In this document: positions 19,688-31,099 of the stretch, piece after piece
How positions within the stretch are numbered: position 1 is the stretch's first letter
Layout: every line of letters begins with the position of its first letter
Origin: Posidonia oceanica
Lineage: Eukaryota > Streptophyta > Magnoliopsida > Alismatales > Posidoniaceae
Length of the DNA: 64,000 bases
Assembly: GCA_037176725.1 (NCBI GenBank)
Contig: JAZBRS010000059.1
Coordinates: forward strand, 11,333,001-11,397,000
Direction of reading: 5' to 3'
Notes under the pieces: generated by a model
What the model saw: the letters and a program-made list of their open reading frames with translations, nothing else
Told to the model about the DNA's origin: nothing
Databases searched by the model: none
Made by a program: the position numbers and the translations under genes

Positions 19688-20975
19688 CTAACTGATTCGA
19701 GCCTTCTTTGATTTCTTGGAATCAGGGAACTAGGGGACGCTTGGTGGGATCTCGCTGATGGGCCAGAGTCCCTGCACCTCAGTCACGTACTCAGGAGTGC
19801 ATCCTGAGCCTTTAGCAGCTACGATGTCTATCGACTGTACTCAATGCTGCATCAGGTCTGCTAGCTCTGCGATTGCGGTTGTTGAATTGAGCGGATAGGG
19901 CTGTAGGAGCCTGGGCGCTGCGCTATCAACAAAGGCGCCCTGCCGGAAGCCAAACTACCGCATGACCCAGATGGGGTGGTACTCCACGCCCCCAGTGAAT
20001 CTTGGCAGCACCACAAGTCACATGTCGCGGGCGCTAAAGAAGACTGTGAATGGCTTAGTTGTAGATGGGATGATATGCCAAGTTACTGCATCATCCGTCA
20101 GCTTTGACAGCTTCTCATATTCTTCTGGGATGCTCTTGATGGTCCTTGCATGGCCGCTGCTGCAGTACGCTTCGATGGCATGCCTCTGAGGGTGCAGAAT
20201 ATCCATCTCTAGGAGTGCAGCTAGCTAGATCTGCACGAATGCTCCGTAGCTGTAGAAGTGGCGGTAGCGGTGTGAGATGCGGTCCAATCAGCGGTAAGTC
20301 TCCGTTAGGACAACTGGTGCCAGGTCGAGCTACCGGGTCACCACAGCAAGCACGATCTTAGCGACCTCAATTGCGACTGTCATCCGACCGTGGCTGAAGA
20401 TCAGCTCACCTAGGAAGCAGGTGACGAATCCTCGGAGCCAGAGCTCATCACTTAGCTCGGCACGCTTGTTGGTAGGCCTACAAGTGTGGACTAATCTTTG
20501 CTGGCAGTCCATCGTGGAGAGCCCAATTAGCTGGCTCAGAGCTGCTGCATAGCCATCACGCCTCATGAACACTGTCGGTCCCATGATATTGGAGAAGTCG
20601 CAGATCCAGTGCACTTCCTCCAGCGTGGGCGTTAGCTCTGTTCTCCTGAAGCGGAAGACATGATGTGCTGGTTTCCAAAATCTTGCTGCAGCACAGAGGA
20701 GATGTCAACTCACCTCCACATTGGCTGTTCTCAGAAGCTTAGATGGAATGCCCCATGTGCGCCACCTCTCGCGGTCACCCTCGACAAGCTTGCCAATCCA
20801 CTCTCGCAGGGTCTCTGAGCATTACATCGGGGTAACCAAGGTGGGGAAACCCATTGCGCAAGAGGGAGAATGCGGGCAGCTGGTGTAGAATCCTCAGGTA
20901 CCTATAACCAGGGTTGCGGTTTATCAGATCAGATACAAGCATGTAACCACTGGCTGATAAAGGGGTAGATTTCAA
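19688..20975 (-). pseudogene. Element B PMD/DUF7745-like ORF downstream of integrase
   Basis: Same strand as gag-pol, between integrase and the 3' LTR. Recognisable blocks are HVFRFRRTELTPTLEEVHWICDF in part, MGPTVFMRR, ELSDELWLRGFVTCFLGELIFSHGRM, then MDILHPQRHAIEAYCSSGH and TWHIIPSTTKPFTVFF. They match the C copy (44126-45405) and resemble the plant mobile domain / DUF7745 class that travels with plant transposons. The C-terminus ends SKKSKKARIS, a basic NLS-like tail. The start (20975, MLVSDLINRN) is the first Met in the conserved part. The copy has a frame change near 20840 and several stops. The family assignment is from memory of motifs; molecular function is unknown. Confidence 0.65.
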
Positions 20976-22137
20976 TGCTAGTAAAGTAGTTCAAAATATG
21001 TTCAGCAGCTAGCATTCGAACACAGGTATTAAGCATATTTAAGCAAAGGCGGTTCTTCCTGCAGAGGAGAATGGCTGGTCGGAGCTCTAGACCAAGCGCA
21101 GCTCAGAAGAGGTCGATGCGTGCTTGCCAGAAGTACTGTCTCAGTGCCGAGCCAAGTCTTGCAGAGTGGGATGATAAAGGAAAAGAAATGACTAGTGTTG
21201 TATGTGCATGCAAGGTTTATGATTGATATGCAGTGGATATATGCATGAATTATGATATGCTGTAGATATATGCATGATTTTTTGATATGCTATGCTGTAG
21301 CCCTCAGCATACGGAGTGCTTAGCGCCTGCTGCAGAGGATGAGGGTGGCTCCTAACTCACTAGACTCTACTCAAACTCCTAACTTGTTGGTGGTGCTCTG
21401 AAAAGGGTGTTGCGGTGCTTGGGTGGTGGTGTAGTGAGGACAGGCTCCATGCTAAACTCTCAAGGACCTACACCTACTCTTTTCATTCGTTTTTTTTGCT
21501 TTGCACCCTCATAGGCGTGCAGGCTTCCCCTATCCCTAACTTGGAGGTAATGGGCACCTGGTTTTAAGCTGGGGAGCTGCTTGCTAGACAAGGGTGGCTA
21601 GACCCTGCGGGATTTGTAGATTTGCTAGGCGCAAACTTCGACTCCTCTCCAAGGTAAGTTGGAGGGACGAGGTTACGCTGCACGCCTCTATCTCTAGGGC
21701 CTACTTCTGTCTTCGCCTTCTATTTGCTTGCTTTTTTTTCTTTTACGCCCATGCTTAGACATATATTCTTTTATTGTTCACACTCTTGCTCACACCCTAG
21801 CATTTTATCTCCCTCGGGAGGTGCAAGTCTTAGGGGGTTTGGGTATTTCGCCTGTTCTCATTGAGTGGTGGCTCCCTCACTAGCTAAGACATCTAAGTAG
21901 TGTCAGGTGAGGTAGGGTAGACTCCTTCTAGAGTAGGCAAGCACTCCGATCTCATCATCGGGCTGAATGCAATGCATGATGATTTTTTGCTTTTTTTTTG
22001 AATGAGGTATGCTTGGAGAAATGCATGGAGATGTACAAATGTAAGGGTGCGAATGCAAGAAATAGGACAAGAAGAGATGCATGAGGATGTGTAGAGGATG
22101 GAAATGCAAGGGGGCAGGACAGGGATCAATAGATCTG
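20976..22137 (-). other. Non-coding spacer between integrase and PMD-like ORF (B)
   Basis: No gene seen. The stretch 21290-21960 is colinear with C 46000-46890 (CCCTCAGCATACGGAGTGC, GTGGTGGTGTAGTGAGGACA, AGGCTCCATGC blocks, poly-T runs). It may be a transcribed leader or intron for the downstream ORF, but no splice evidence is available. Confidence 0.6.
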
Positions 22138-23790
22138 CAAGGCGAGGGCCGAACTACTGATAGCACTTCTTGAGGTAGCATGCATTGACCGGCTCTGACT
22201 GCCCAACCTGGTCCATATCCTCAAGAATTGCTGCACTGCCAGAAAATGCCTACTTGACCACAAAAGGGCCGCACTAGTTGGGTCAGAATTTGCCTCGACC
22301 GTCTGGCAGGTGGATGGCTCGCAGAACAAGATCCCCTGGCTGCAAGCTTTTGGGCTGCACTTTCTTCAGGTATGCTCTAGCTATCCGCTTCTGGTAGCAG
22401 CAAGCATTGTGCATTGCTTGCAATCTACGCTCGTCAATCAGGTTGAGTTGGACGCAGCGGTCTTCGATCCACTCTGCTTCCTCCAGCTCAACTTCCCTTA
22501 GGATATGCAGTGAGGGGATCTCTACTTCGACGGGTAGCACTGCCTCCATGCCGTACGCCAGTGGGTACGGGGTGGCTCCTGTCGAGGTCCGCACTGATGT
22601 CCTGTACACCCAGAGTGCGTACAGAAGCTTGTCATGCGAATCTTTGTGGGTTTCTACCATCTTTTTCATTATTTTCACAATGTTTTTGTTGGCAGACTCC
22701 ACTGCTCCATTCATCTGCAGCCGATAGGGTGAGGATCTGTGATGCTTGATTTGGAGGTTTTGCAGTACTCCTCGATCCTCTTTGCAATGAAGTTCAAGCC
22801 GTTATCAGAGATGATTGCATGCGGGATCCCATACCAGGCGACAATATTGCTTCTGATAAACTTCTCTATTGCTGTGGCTGTGACTGCCTTGTAGGAGGTT
22901 GCCTCCACCCACTTAGTGAAGTAGTCTATCGCTACTAGAATGAAGCGATGACCATTCAAAGCAGCAGGGTGTATAGCGCCGATGACATCAATCCCCCAGG
23001 TGGAGAAGGGCCATGGCAAGGACATGCTGTGCAGCTGCTGCGGGGGAGCATGCATAAGATTACCATGGATCTGGCAGTTGTGGCATCTACGCACAAACTG
23101 GTAGCAGTCTGCCTCCATAGTTGACCAGAAGTAGCCTTGGAGCATGATCTTCTTGGCCAGCAGCATGCCGTTCATATGCAGACCGCAAGTCCTTGCATGA
23201 ACTTGGAGCATGAGCGTGTCAGCCTCTGTCTTGCTCAGGTAGCGTAGGAGCATCTGACTGTATGATCTTCTGTATAGCTGCCTTGCTCCTAGCACATACT
23301 TCGACACTAGACGTGCCAAAGTTCTTTTATCTGCTGCTGAGGTGCCAGGCGGGATGTTGCCAGACTCCAGGAAGGTCTTGATATCATGGTACCAAGGCTG
23401 CTCTTCTGCTGGATCTGCCTCCTCTATGCTCATGCAATGCGTAGGTTGCTCCATGTGGGTAACTGATACATCCACTGCACGGTCTTCAGGTATGTTGAGC
23501 CAGGACGCCAAGGTTGCGAGCGCATCTGCATATGCGTTGCTTGCCCTGTTCATGTACGAGAAGTGGATGCTTGTAAATTCTTCTATTAGCTTCAGCAGAT
23601 GTTTGTGATATGGCACAAGCTTTGGTTCCTTTGTCCTCCATTCGCCATTCACTTGGGAGATCACTAGCATGGCATCACCGTGCACATGTAGCTTCATGCT
23701 CGAGTGCGACCTTCAATCCCAGGATGCACGCTTCATATTCTGCTTCATTATTGGTGCACTTGAAGGTCAGCTTCCTTGCAGATAGGTTCG
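22138..23790 (-). pseudogene. Element B archaeal-type RNase H (partial) and integrase
   Basis: From about 23790 the RNase H begins mid-domain (TNNEAEYEA), then HVHGDAM, YADALATLAS, and integrase with VHARTCGLHMNG, CHNC (zinc ligands intact), GIDVIGAIH, SDNG and GAVESANKN. The 328-codon open part is 23697-22711. A single-base loss near 22750 shifts the frame before the catalytic Glu, which is carried in 22714-22283. The C-terminal part with PGDLVLRAIHLPDGRGKF runs to about 22138. The N-terminal third of this RNase H, with its first Asp, is deleted. Confidence 0.85.
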
Positions 23791-23800
23791 CAGATAGGCG
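23780..23800. other. Deletion junction in element B pol
   Basis: RNase H sequence joins directly to RT connection sequence. Two copies of GCAGATAGG flank the join, and about 0.7 kb present in C (48640-49330) is missing. The short direct repeat suggests slippage or microhomology-mediated loss. Confidence 0.7.
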
Positions 23801-23912
23801 TGAGCTATACGATGAATCGACTAATATACTGCAGGCGTCCGAGCAGGCCTCGGACTTCTTTCTCAGTCCTGGGGGGTGGCATGTCCATGATGGCTTTTGC
23901 CTTCATCGGGTC
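23791..23912 (-). pseudogene. Element B RT C-terminal fragment, left of the nested LTR
   Basis: This encodes KAKAIMDMPPPRTEKEVRGLL in part, the RT connection region. It continues, without loss or gain except the target duplication, the RT segment on the far side of the solo LTR (27250 onward). Confidence 0.85.
23908..23912. other. Target-site duplication, left copy (GGGTC)
   Basis: The right copy is AGGTC at 27250-27254. Element C reads GGGTCCACTTC at the uninterrupted site. Confidence 0.75.
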
Positions 23913-26900
23913 TGTAGACACCCCATTCTGACAACCTGGAAGTTGGTAGTTCTCTTTTGCAGGCTCGTGTGGTCTCTAGATTGGCATTCCCTTTTCTAAC
24001 TCATTTTCTAGCCCATTTCCAAACCCAAAACCTCATCCCAAACCCTAGAAGCCTTTACCTAAGCTATTTGCATCTTTTGCAACACTTCTAGGCCCAAACC
24101 TAAGCCCATTTGCAGCTTATGCCACCTGAGTGTGTTGGACGTTGGAACAGGCAGCGTCCAACGTTGGACGTGCTCTAGTCTGGCGTCCAACGTTGGACGT
24201 ACTCTGGTCTGGCGTCCAATGACTCGAGGTCAGCAGTGGTTGCTCTGCCCCCTCCAGCTCACCGCCCGTCCAATCCCGCGCCTCTCCACACTTACTACCC
24301 ATCCCTTCCTCCACTCCACGCCATCCACTACCTTCCAAGCATCACTTACTACCCATCTCCTCCTATTTCAGCTAATTTCAAGCCCTCACACACCTCACTG
24401 ACAGGCCTGTCTTCCGCCGGCCGTGTCAGCCACCGCCTCGCCTCCGCCGCCCTCCTGCCAATGCCCACGCCTTCCTCTGACATCCCACATGGACCTCACA
24501 CACTCACTCGCACCTGCCATGACCTGCCAATGCCTGAATTTGGCCTGCAAACCTCTGCCAACACAAGAACCCATGCATGCACAAAACCAGCAAGTTCAAC
24601 CCTTTGCCATTCTGACCACACTAAGCCAACGAGAGAGCTTCCACTTCCGAGAGCAAGAAGGCACTCCCTTCTCCATCTACAACCCGTTGCTAGCTCCTCC
24701 GGTGCTCCGAACAGCTCAGGCAAGCCCATCGAAGTCACTACTGTCAGCATACTTGCAACTTCGGTGAAATTGGTGGAGCCGGCATTCCAGAGCTTCCAAA
24801 GGTCAGCTCTCTATCCCGTAGAGTCGTGCATGCATGGTAGTACGTATCTATGCCTTTGTTGCAAGATTTTAGCTCCTTTTGGATGTGATTCACATCCAAA
24901 AGGAAGTTCAGTGTGTTGGACGCACCAACTAGTGCGTCCAACATTGGACGCGGCATAGGCCGGCGTCCAACGGCCTGCTTTGCTTCACCCTTGTTTGAAT
25001 GCTTCCCATGCTTTTTCTTTACATGCTTCTTTGCAAGTATATGCTATTTGCCTCCTTTTAATTCTCTTTGATGTTATGCCATGTTTTTTAACTTGTTCCA
25101 TGCTTGTTTGAGGGCTTTTTGCATGCTTAATATCCATCTGTCTGCTGCCTTTGTTGGACGCTAGAATGAACTGCGTCCAACGTTGGACACTAGTTCACCT
25201 AGCGTCCAACGCCTCTGCTTGCTTTGCTTTGCTGCCATGCCTACTCCATGCATATTTTGAGTATTATTTTGTGATCCATGCCTAGTTAGAGATGCCTGGC
25301 CCCTATGGCAACCATACTTAGGTTTGCTAGGTTTTTACTAAGTTGTTTATTTCTTTTTGCAAGTCGTAAGCCGATTCTTTCATGCATGCTTCCTCTTTAT
25401 CTTTCTCTCTTGGTTTAAATGCTTGCCATGCTTGCTGTGGATGTCTTTTTCTGTTATAACATGCCTTTAAAGTATTTGCATGCATCTAGGTGGGGTAGAG
25501 CTGAGCTCCCCCTTTAGAACAGGTGAGTTTGCAGGCCTGGGTCGTTGGACGCCAGAGCTTTCAACGTCCTATGTTGGATGCTGCTGGCTCTAGCGTCCAA
25601 CGTTCTGGCTTCTCATGCGTTTGTTTAATGCTTGCATGCCTTCCCGATCTTGCTTGTTTGCTTATTCCCTATGTTCTTATGCATGTCTATTTTTTTAGCA
25701 ACTGCTCTTTAATTTCAGTGGATTATTTTGCTATTTGTGCATGCTTTTTGTGTGTTGTGCCTCCCAGAGCGTTGTACGTTGCTGGTGTTGGCGTCCAACG
25801 TTGGACGCTGACCTAGCTCACGTCCAATGCCCTGGTTATGCCTCTGGCCTGGCACTCAGCACAGGTAAGGTCTGATTTATTCTTTTATGCCTCCCTTGCT
25901 TGCTTGCTTGCTCCATGCTCTACCCCAGTGACCCAAATGCATGATCCCAACTCTCCTCTATCACTTGTATGCATCTTTTCTCCCCTCTACCTTCTGTTCT
26001 TGTTGGACGCCAGCCTCTCTGGTGTTTAATGTTGGACGCCCAGCCTACAGCCGTCCAACAACCTGCATGCTTGGATTTTTAATTTTGACATGCTCCTTGT
26101 TCTGATTCTTCCTCTAATCTTCTGTTAGGTTAGATTAGCATGTCTAGCACCCATTTAGTTGCATATTTGCATTTGTTATGCATCCATATAGTTAGAATGC
26201 ATGGTTTTTCAAAACATGCATGCTGTTTGTCTGCAGTGGGTGTTGGACGCGGGCTTTCCCAGCGTCCAACGTTGGATGCTGGTGTTGCCAGCGTCCAATG
26301 CATGCAGATGGCTGACAGCCATTTTAAAGCGCCGATTTTGTTTCGCTCGCCGTTTCTCACGTTTTATTGCTTCTTTGGCTTGCTGTAACCCTAATGCATG
26401 TTGCCCGCCCCTTTGTTTTGATTTCGCACCCCGCCTTGCCTCGTTTTCCGCACTCTGCCCCATTTTCTGCATTTTGCATTGTTTTCCCGCTCCTTTGCAT
26501 GGCTTTCCGCACCCCTTTGCATTGCTTTCCGCCTTTTGCATCGTTTTGCATGCTTTGCAGTATTTCCCGCATTTTTCACATCATTTTCCGTGCCTGTTTT
26601 ACTTTATTGCTTGCATGTCGCTCGCATTGCTTGGTTTTCTCGCCATTTTGTTTTATCGCTTGCATTTGCATATAGGGTCGTGATGCTTACTGCTTAGGAG
26701 TTCTCACGAACTAGGGTCCGCCCAGATCGAAACACTAGCAGCATGGCTGAGCACTTAGATAGCACGTTTATTTCCAATGCATAATAGGTAAGCATTTAGG
26801 CATTAGGCTAGCAATTCCCTGCATAGCGCGAGATTGCCTAAGAAAGACCGACTCTTGGACGTATCGGGGGTGCCTAACACCTTCCTCGTGCGTAACATGA

Positions 26901-27249
26901 GTCCTTGCCCTTTCTCTTGGCTCGCATCGACCTTTCCCTTATCCTAGGCCTGAGTCATAGCATAGCATAATAGCATAGCATAGCTTAGCTTATCCTTGCA
27001 TCTCTTTGCCCCCCTTGCATCCGGTTCAGCATGTCTTTTCATACTTTACCCCCTGATTTTCCTTGTCTTCCAATTCAATAGACCCGGTGGCGACTCCGAA
27101 TTATCTTATCATTTCTTTTTCTTTTCTTTTGCCAGCATTTTTGAGTCAAGTTCTTCCCTTGGATCTAGCCGCATATAGTGAGCCTATTTTGATCGGTGCA
27201 CACAAGCTTTGGTAATGTGCATGGACGATTAAAATTCAGGATTACTACA
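23913..27249 (+). repeat. Nested solo LTR, 3.3 kb, plus orientation, inside B's RT
   Basis: It starts TGTAGACACCCC and ends GGATTACTACA, flanked by GGGTC/AGGTC, with no internal retroelement genes, so it is a solo LTR left by LTR-LTR recombination. Its last 0.9 kb resembles B's 5' LTR (34863-35760, reverse-complemented), sharing the GGATTACTACA end, the CCGCATATAGTGAGCC block and the GCTTACTGC block. Its middle differs: seven blocks of GTTGGACG...CGTCCAAC hairpins between 24134 and 26299. Proline- and serine-rich frames (24132-24958) are leader sequence, not a gene. Confidence 0.85.
24134..26299. repeat. Seven dispersed double-hairpin blocks (GTTGGACG-13 nt-CGTCCAAC)
   Basis: Blocks are at 24134-24220 (three hairpins), 24915-24971, 25153-25210, 25544-25601, 25771-25828, 26002-26059 and 26242-26299 (two each). 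Arms are 8 nt and spacers 13 nt (one is 12). The last four blocks start 227, 231 and 240 bp apart. Several spacers can pair further (CTGGTGTTGCCAG, CCAGCCTCTCTGG). Confidence 0.85.
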
Positions 27250-27521
27250 AGGTCCACTTCAACTCCCCTCTGGCTAATGATGTAGCCCAAGAGCTTGCCA
27301 AACGATACCCCGAATACGCATTTGCTAGGGTTGAGATGCAGCTTGTACTTCCTCAAGCAGTCAAAGAGCTTCCTTAGACAGGCGAGGTGATCCATGGGCT
27401 CTTTGGACTTGGCAATCATATCATCCACGTAAACCTCAACTTCCTGATGCATGAGGTCGTGGAATAATGCAGTCATTGCCCTATGATAGGTTGCGCTAGC
27501 GTTCTTCAGCCCAAACGGCAT
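27165..27521 (-). pseudogene. Element B RT central part with YVDD
   Basis: MPFGLKNASATYHRA, YVDDMIAKS and LGYIISQRGVEVDL mark the palm and thumb of RT. Element sequence runs to 27250, where the solo LTR interrupts it after the GVEVD codons; the last codons of the open frame (27165-27249) are LTR. A stop (TAA where A has Trp) at 27543-27545 separates it from the upstream RT part. Confidence 0.85.
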
Positions 27522-27542
27522 AACTTGGTAGCAGAAGACACC

Positions 27543-28151
27543 TTAAGGGGTGATAAAGGAGGTTTTCTCCATGTCCTCTTCAGCCAATCTGATTTGGTTA
27601 TAGCTGGAGAAGCTGTCCATAAAGGAGAGCATTTTGTGCCCTGCAGTGTTGTCGACTAGGACGTTAATGTGCGATAGTGGGAAATCGTCCTTGGGACTCG
27701 CCTTGTTCAGGTCCCGATAGTCGATGCACATGCGGACTCGACCATCCTTCTTGGGCACTAGCACAATGTTTGCAAGCCATTCAGGGTAAAGGACGACCTT
27801 CAGAAAGCTGACATTGTGCTGCTTCATGATCTCTTCTTTGATCATGAGTAGCCACCGCAGTCGCCATCTTCTTAGCTTTTGCTTTACTGGCTTTGCGTCT
27901 GGATCCAAAGGCAGGTTGTGCATGACTACTTCGATGTCGAGGCCGACCATATCTTCATAGCACCAGACGAAGACATCTGCATACTCTTTCAAGAATGCAA
28001 TGAATTCTGCTCTAGCTTGGGGCGACAGATGGGCGCTGATACGGACCTCTCTGGCTTCTTCTGTTGTGCCGATGCTGACAACCTCTGTCTCTTCTTCGAC
28101 ATGGAGGTTGGGGCCTTCTAGATCGTCGTCATGGGGCCGGAACTCAGGCAA
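27543..28151 (-). CDS. Element B RT N-terminal part (open fragment of pol)
   Basis: 202 open codons: acidic lead-in, LSPQARAEFIAFLKEYADVFVW, KPVKQKLRRWRLRWLLMIKEEIMKQ, LVPKKDGRVRMCIDYRDLNKAS, and LSFMDSFSSYNQI of the first catalytic Asp region. It shows that KLRRWR is the unbroken reading where A has a TGA. It ends at the TAA before GVFCYQVM. Confidence 0.85.
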   Translation of the reverse strand: MPEFRPHDDDLEGPNLHVEEETEVVSIGTTEEAREVRISAHLSPQARAEFIAFLKEYADVFVWCYEDMVGLDIEVVMHNLPLDPDAKPVKQKLRRWRLRWLLMIKEEIMKQHNVSFLKVVLYPEWLANIVLVPKKDGRVRMCIDYRDLNKASPKDDFPLSHINVLVDNTAGHKMLSFMDSFSSYNQIRLAEEDMEKTSFITP

Positions 28152-28409
28152 TCATTCTCATCCTTGCCTGTATCATCCTACTCTTCGTATGCAATGAGTT
28201 CCGAGAGGAGCTCCTTCCCAAAGGTGGGGTCTGAGATATCGAAGGAGTGCACATGTTCCACTGCTTGGCCTTGGTGACGATTCAGGATGGTCACGCTCAC
28301 CTGAGTGTTTCTATATACTCGGTGCGCGACCTTTGTCCTGGCAATCTACTCTACCTGCTCTGCTACTGCTGACTCTGCTGTTGCTATCTGTACTGTGATA
28401 TGTGTTGCT

Positions 28410-28660
28410 GCCTGTGCTGATGCTGACTATGCGGTTGCTGCTTGTGCGGTTGCATGCTGTGCTGCGGGTGCTGATGCTTGCTGTGTTGCTGATGATGGTG
28501 CTGTGGGTGCTAATGCTTGCTGTGCTGTGGATGCTGATGTTGTTGGTGCTAATGCTTGTTGTGCTGCGGATGCTGATGCTTGCTGTGCTGTGGATGCTGA
28601 TGCTGCAGGTGCTAATGCTTGCTATGCTGCAGATGCTGATGCTTGCTGTGCTGATGCTAT
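28410..28660. repeat. GCTGATGCTTGCTGTGCTG minisatellite in B's pol linker
   Basis: Imperfect tandem copies of a roughly 30-bp unit built from TGCTGATGCTTGCTGTGC and TGTGGATGCTGATG. On the coding strand it adds Ala/Ser/Gln/His-rich sequence (SAQQASASA). A and C have only a short trace at the same place. Confidence 0.75.
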
Positions 28661-29749
28661 TGCCTCCTCCGCATTTTCTAATGTGCTTGCAGGGAATATG
28701 TCAGGCTGGTGATTGATCTGTGTACTGCCGCTTGCTGCGCTGCCTGCTGCTCGAGTGGGGCATGCACTGCACAAACCATCTAGACCCACCCCCGGTTGTA
28801 GGGTGATTAGCTCATCTGGTCTAGTGGGTGCTACTATTGCTGCTGCTGGATCTTCCTCTAGGACCATGATAGAGGCGTGATCTTTCTTCGAAGAGGGATC
28901 CATGACCACGGCTTTCCCTTTCCTCACTGCCTGATATTCTGCAATGTCCTCTGCCAGGGACATAAGTTGCTCTTGGGACAGTCGCTCCAAGTCTCCCATC
29001 GCAAAGTCGATCTGAGCCTCTACTGCCGCTCCTCCCTCCTCATTCGAGGGTGAGTCGACGTAGTAGGCGGCGGTGGCTTCTGGTTCTAGGCCGACTGCTA
29101 GGCATGCTGCTGCTTGGGGCACTTGCTTTGCTGCTGCTGGGTAGGCTGCCAAGGTCACTGTTGCTGCTAGAAGGGAGGCACAGGTGCTCCTCTGGAGGGC
29201 CGATGGCTAGGCAGCTATGCTGGGGGACAAAGCGCTAGTGCCCATGGGTGACAGTGGTTGTCTCCCTACAGTAGCGACGAGAATCCTCCACAAAGTGGGA
29301 TCTGCTGAAGCTAATAGCAGTGTGCCTGATAGAGCCACCTGGCTTGCTTGTGGCACTGTCAATGAAGCGAGCTGAGTCGCGCTGCCGTCTGATCCAACTG
29401 ACTGCACCGTCGGAAAAGGTGATTTCCATGCTAGTACTACTGTAGCCACAAACGGACTGCTGGATGGTGTCGGAGGGCGTTCTCCTGACTTCGGAGCTGC
29501 TACTGTGGCTGTCGGTGACAATGGTAAAGCTACAGGAAGAGGAGAAACCGTCAATCCTGCCACAGGGCCTACTAATTCTATTGCTGTGTCAGTGAGTGCC
29601 AAACAAATTGACCGAGATGTTGCCACACTAAGCTGACCCTTACTACTGGTTGGGGTTGCTTCAAATATGACAGACTGCTCCTCATCCATGTAGTAGTCCT
29701 TAATGCAGACCCATTCTTCCGTCGGCAGCGGAGAACTCGAGCATGACAC
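28622..29749 (-). pseudogene. Element B low-complexity pol linker
   Basis: Two open pieces in the same frame (29749-29207 and 29158-28622). They are Ser/Thr/Pro-rich, then carry YYVDSPSNEEGGAAVEAQ and LSQEQLMSLAEDIAEYQAVRKGKAV in part, conserved with A (about 8400) and C (about 50950). No enzymatic motif. It joins the G-patch part upstream and the RT lead-in downstream. Confidence 0.65.
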
Positions 29750-29902
29750 TTGCTATGCTGGGGTTTCACTGCTACTTGAATCAAGGGTACCTACACTGGT
29801 GAAGTTAGTGAGGTCCCGAGGGATGACGATCCTTTGATTCTTTGGCTATTGGCATCTATCTTCGCTGGACTGCAGGTCATATCCGAGACCTTCAGAGTCT
29901 CT

Positions 29903-30624
29903 TCACTCCGCTACTCTGACTGGCTCAGCGATTCCCTGGCCATATCGCCCAAGCGGTGTTCCCTTGACGTAGCCCCACCTATGACAGACGTTTTCGACCA
30001 TCTGGAAGGGATTGCTGTGAACGGCCAAAGAGTTGACGCTTTCAAGAGTAGGAATAAAGTTAACCGGCTCACACCGATTAACGCGATACAAAGCATCTGA
30101 AAGCTCAGGGTCGAATGGGACAGTCTGCGAAGAGATGGGTGCGACCACCTCGATTCGCTCCTTCTCAAAGTTTTTTACCATGACAACGATAACATTGTCG
30201 CCACGGCGAAACTTGATCATGCAGTGGAGGGTCGAGAGGATGACCTGATGCTTGTGTAGCCAAGGGCGCCAAAGCAGAAGATTGAAATTGGGCTCCAAGT
30301 CTACAACGTAGAATTCTACATTGAATTTGACTGAGCCAATGGTGAGAGGAATAATTAGGATCCCTAGGCAGTCATGGTGGGTATTATCAAAAGCTGTCAT
30401 TCCGTTTATCGCTGGAGTGATATCCTCGGTTTTGAATCCGAGCCTGGTTGCTGTGCGCAAGGGACAGATGTTAAGGCCTGATCCGTTATCAACCAGCGAC
30501 AAGGGAATGCGGAAGTTTTTGTATTGCACCGTGACAAATAGGGCTGGTTGTGATTAGTCCCCGCCGGAGGTAGCTCATCGCTCGTGAAAGAGATGATCTG
30601 GGGCTCCACGATGACGCCAACCAT
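29903..30624 (-). pseudogene. Element B protease and G-patch
   Basis: The open part 30529-29903 (208 codons) begins inside the protease: VDNGSG (D14), IIPLTIGSVKFNVEFYVVDLEP, FNLLLWRP (the LLG motif altered to LLW), then a G-patch with ENVCHRWGYVKGTPLGRYGQGI. The N-terminal lead MVGVIVEPQIISFTSDELPPAG is in another frame (30624), so there is a frame change near 30540. The product would be a Gag-Pol-processing protease. Confidence 0.8.
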
Positions 30625-30678
30625 GCTTTCCAGGGCTGCAGGTTCTATGGCTTAGGACACATGGGCTGCTTGGAACAC

Positions 30679-31053
30679 TCAGAGGAAAGCCTCACGGTGT
30701 TCAGAAGATGAGTGTTTGAGGTCCCAAATTGAAATGTCTGCCTTAACCCTTTTAAGCTGGGAGGTGATGTCTGCCTTAGGGTGCTGCTTTTTGGTGGTAG
30801 GAGGAGATGCTTTGGGGGTAGGCTCTACTGTGCTAGGTACAGGGGGTTGGCCTGATGCTGGAGGTGCTGCGAGTTGGCTTGCTGGTGGGGGTACAGCAGG
30901 TGCTGGATGACTAGGCCTTACCACTGGTGCTGCGGGCTTGTAGACCCTCTCGGATCGCATGACTTCCACACACATTTCCGTGGCGTAGTTGTAGGGCACG
31001 CGATGGGTGTCCCTGGTTAGGTTGATAACCATGGGAGCATGTGTTGTGAGCAC
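30679..31053 (-). pseudogene. Element B gag-pro linker
   Basis: 124 codons with MVINLTRDTHRVPYNYATEMC and ADITSQLKRVKADISIWDL in part, separated by a Pro/Ala/Ser-rich stretch. It matches A (10460-10134) and C (53251-52829). Confidence 0.75.
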
Positions 31054-31099
31054 AAGAGGGGCTACAGGGGTATTTGCGGGGAGATGGGGAAATGGGTAA

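Noticed and set aside
24236..24958. Plus-strand frame of 240 codons in the solo LTR
   Set aside because: Pro/Ser/His-rich leader sequence running into hairpin blocks; no motif and no counterpart in other LTRs.
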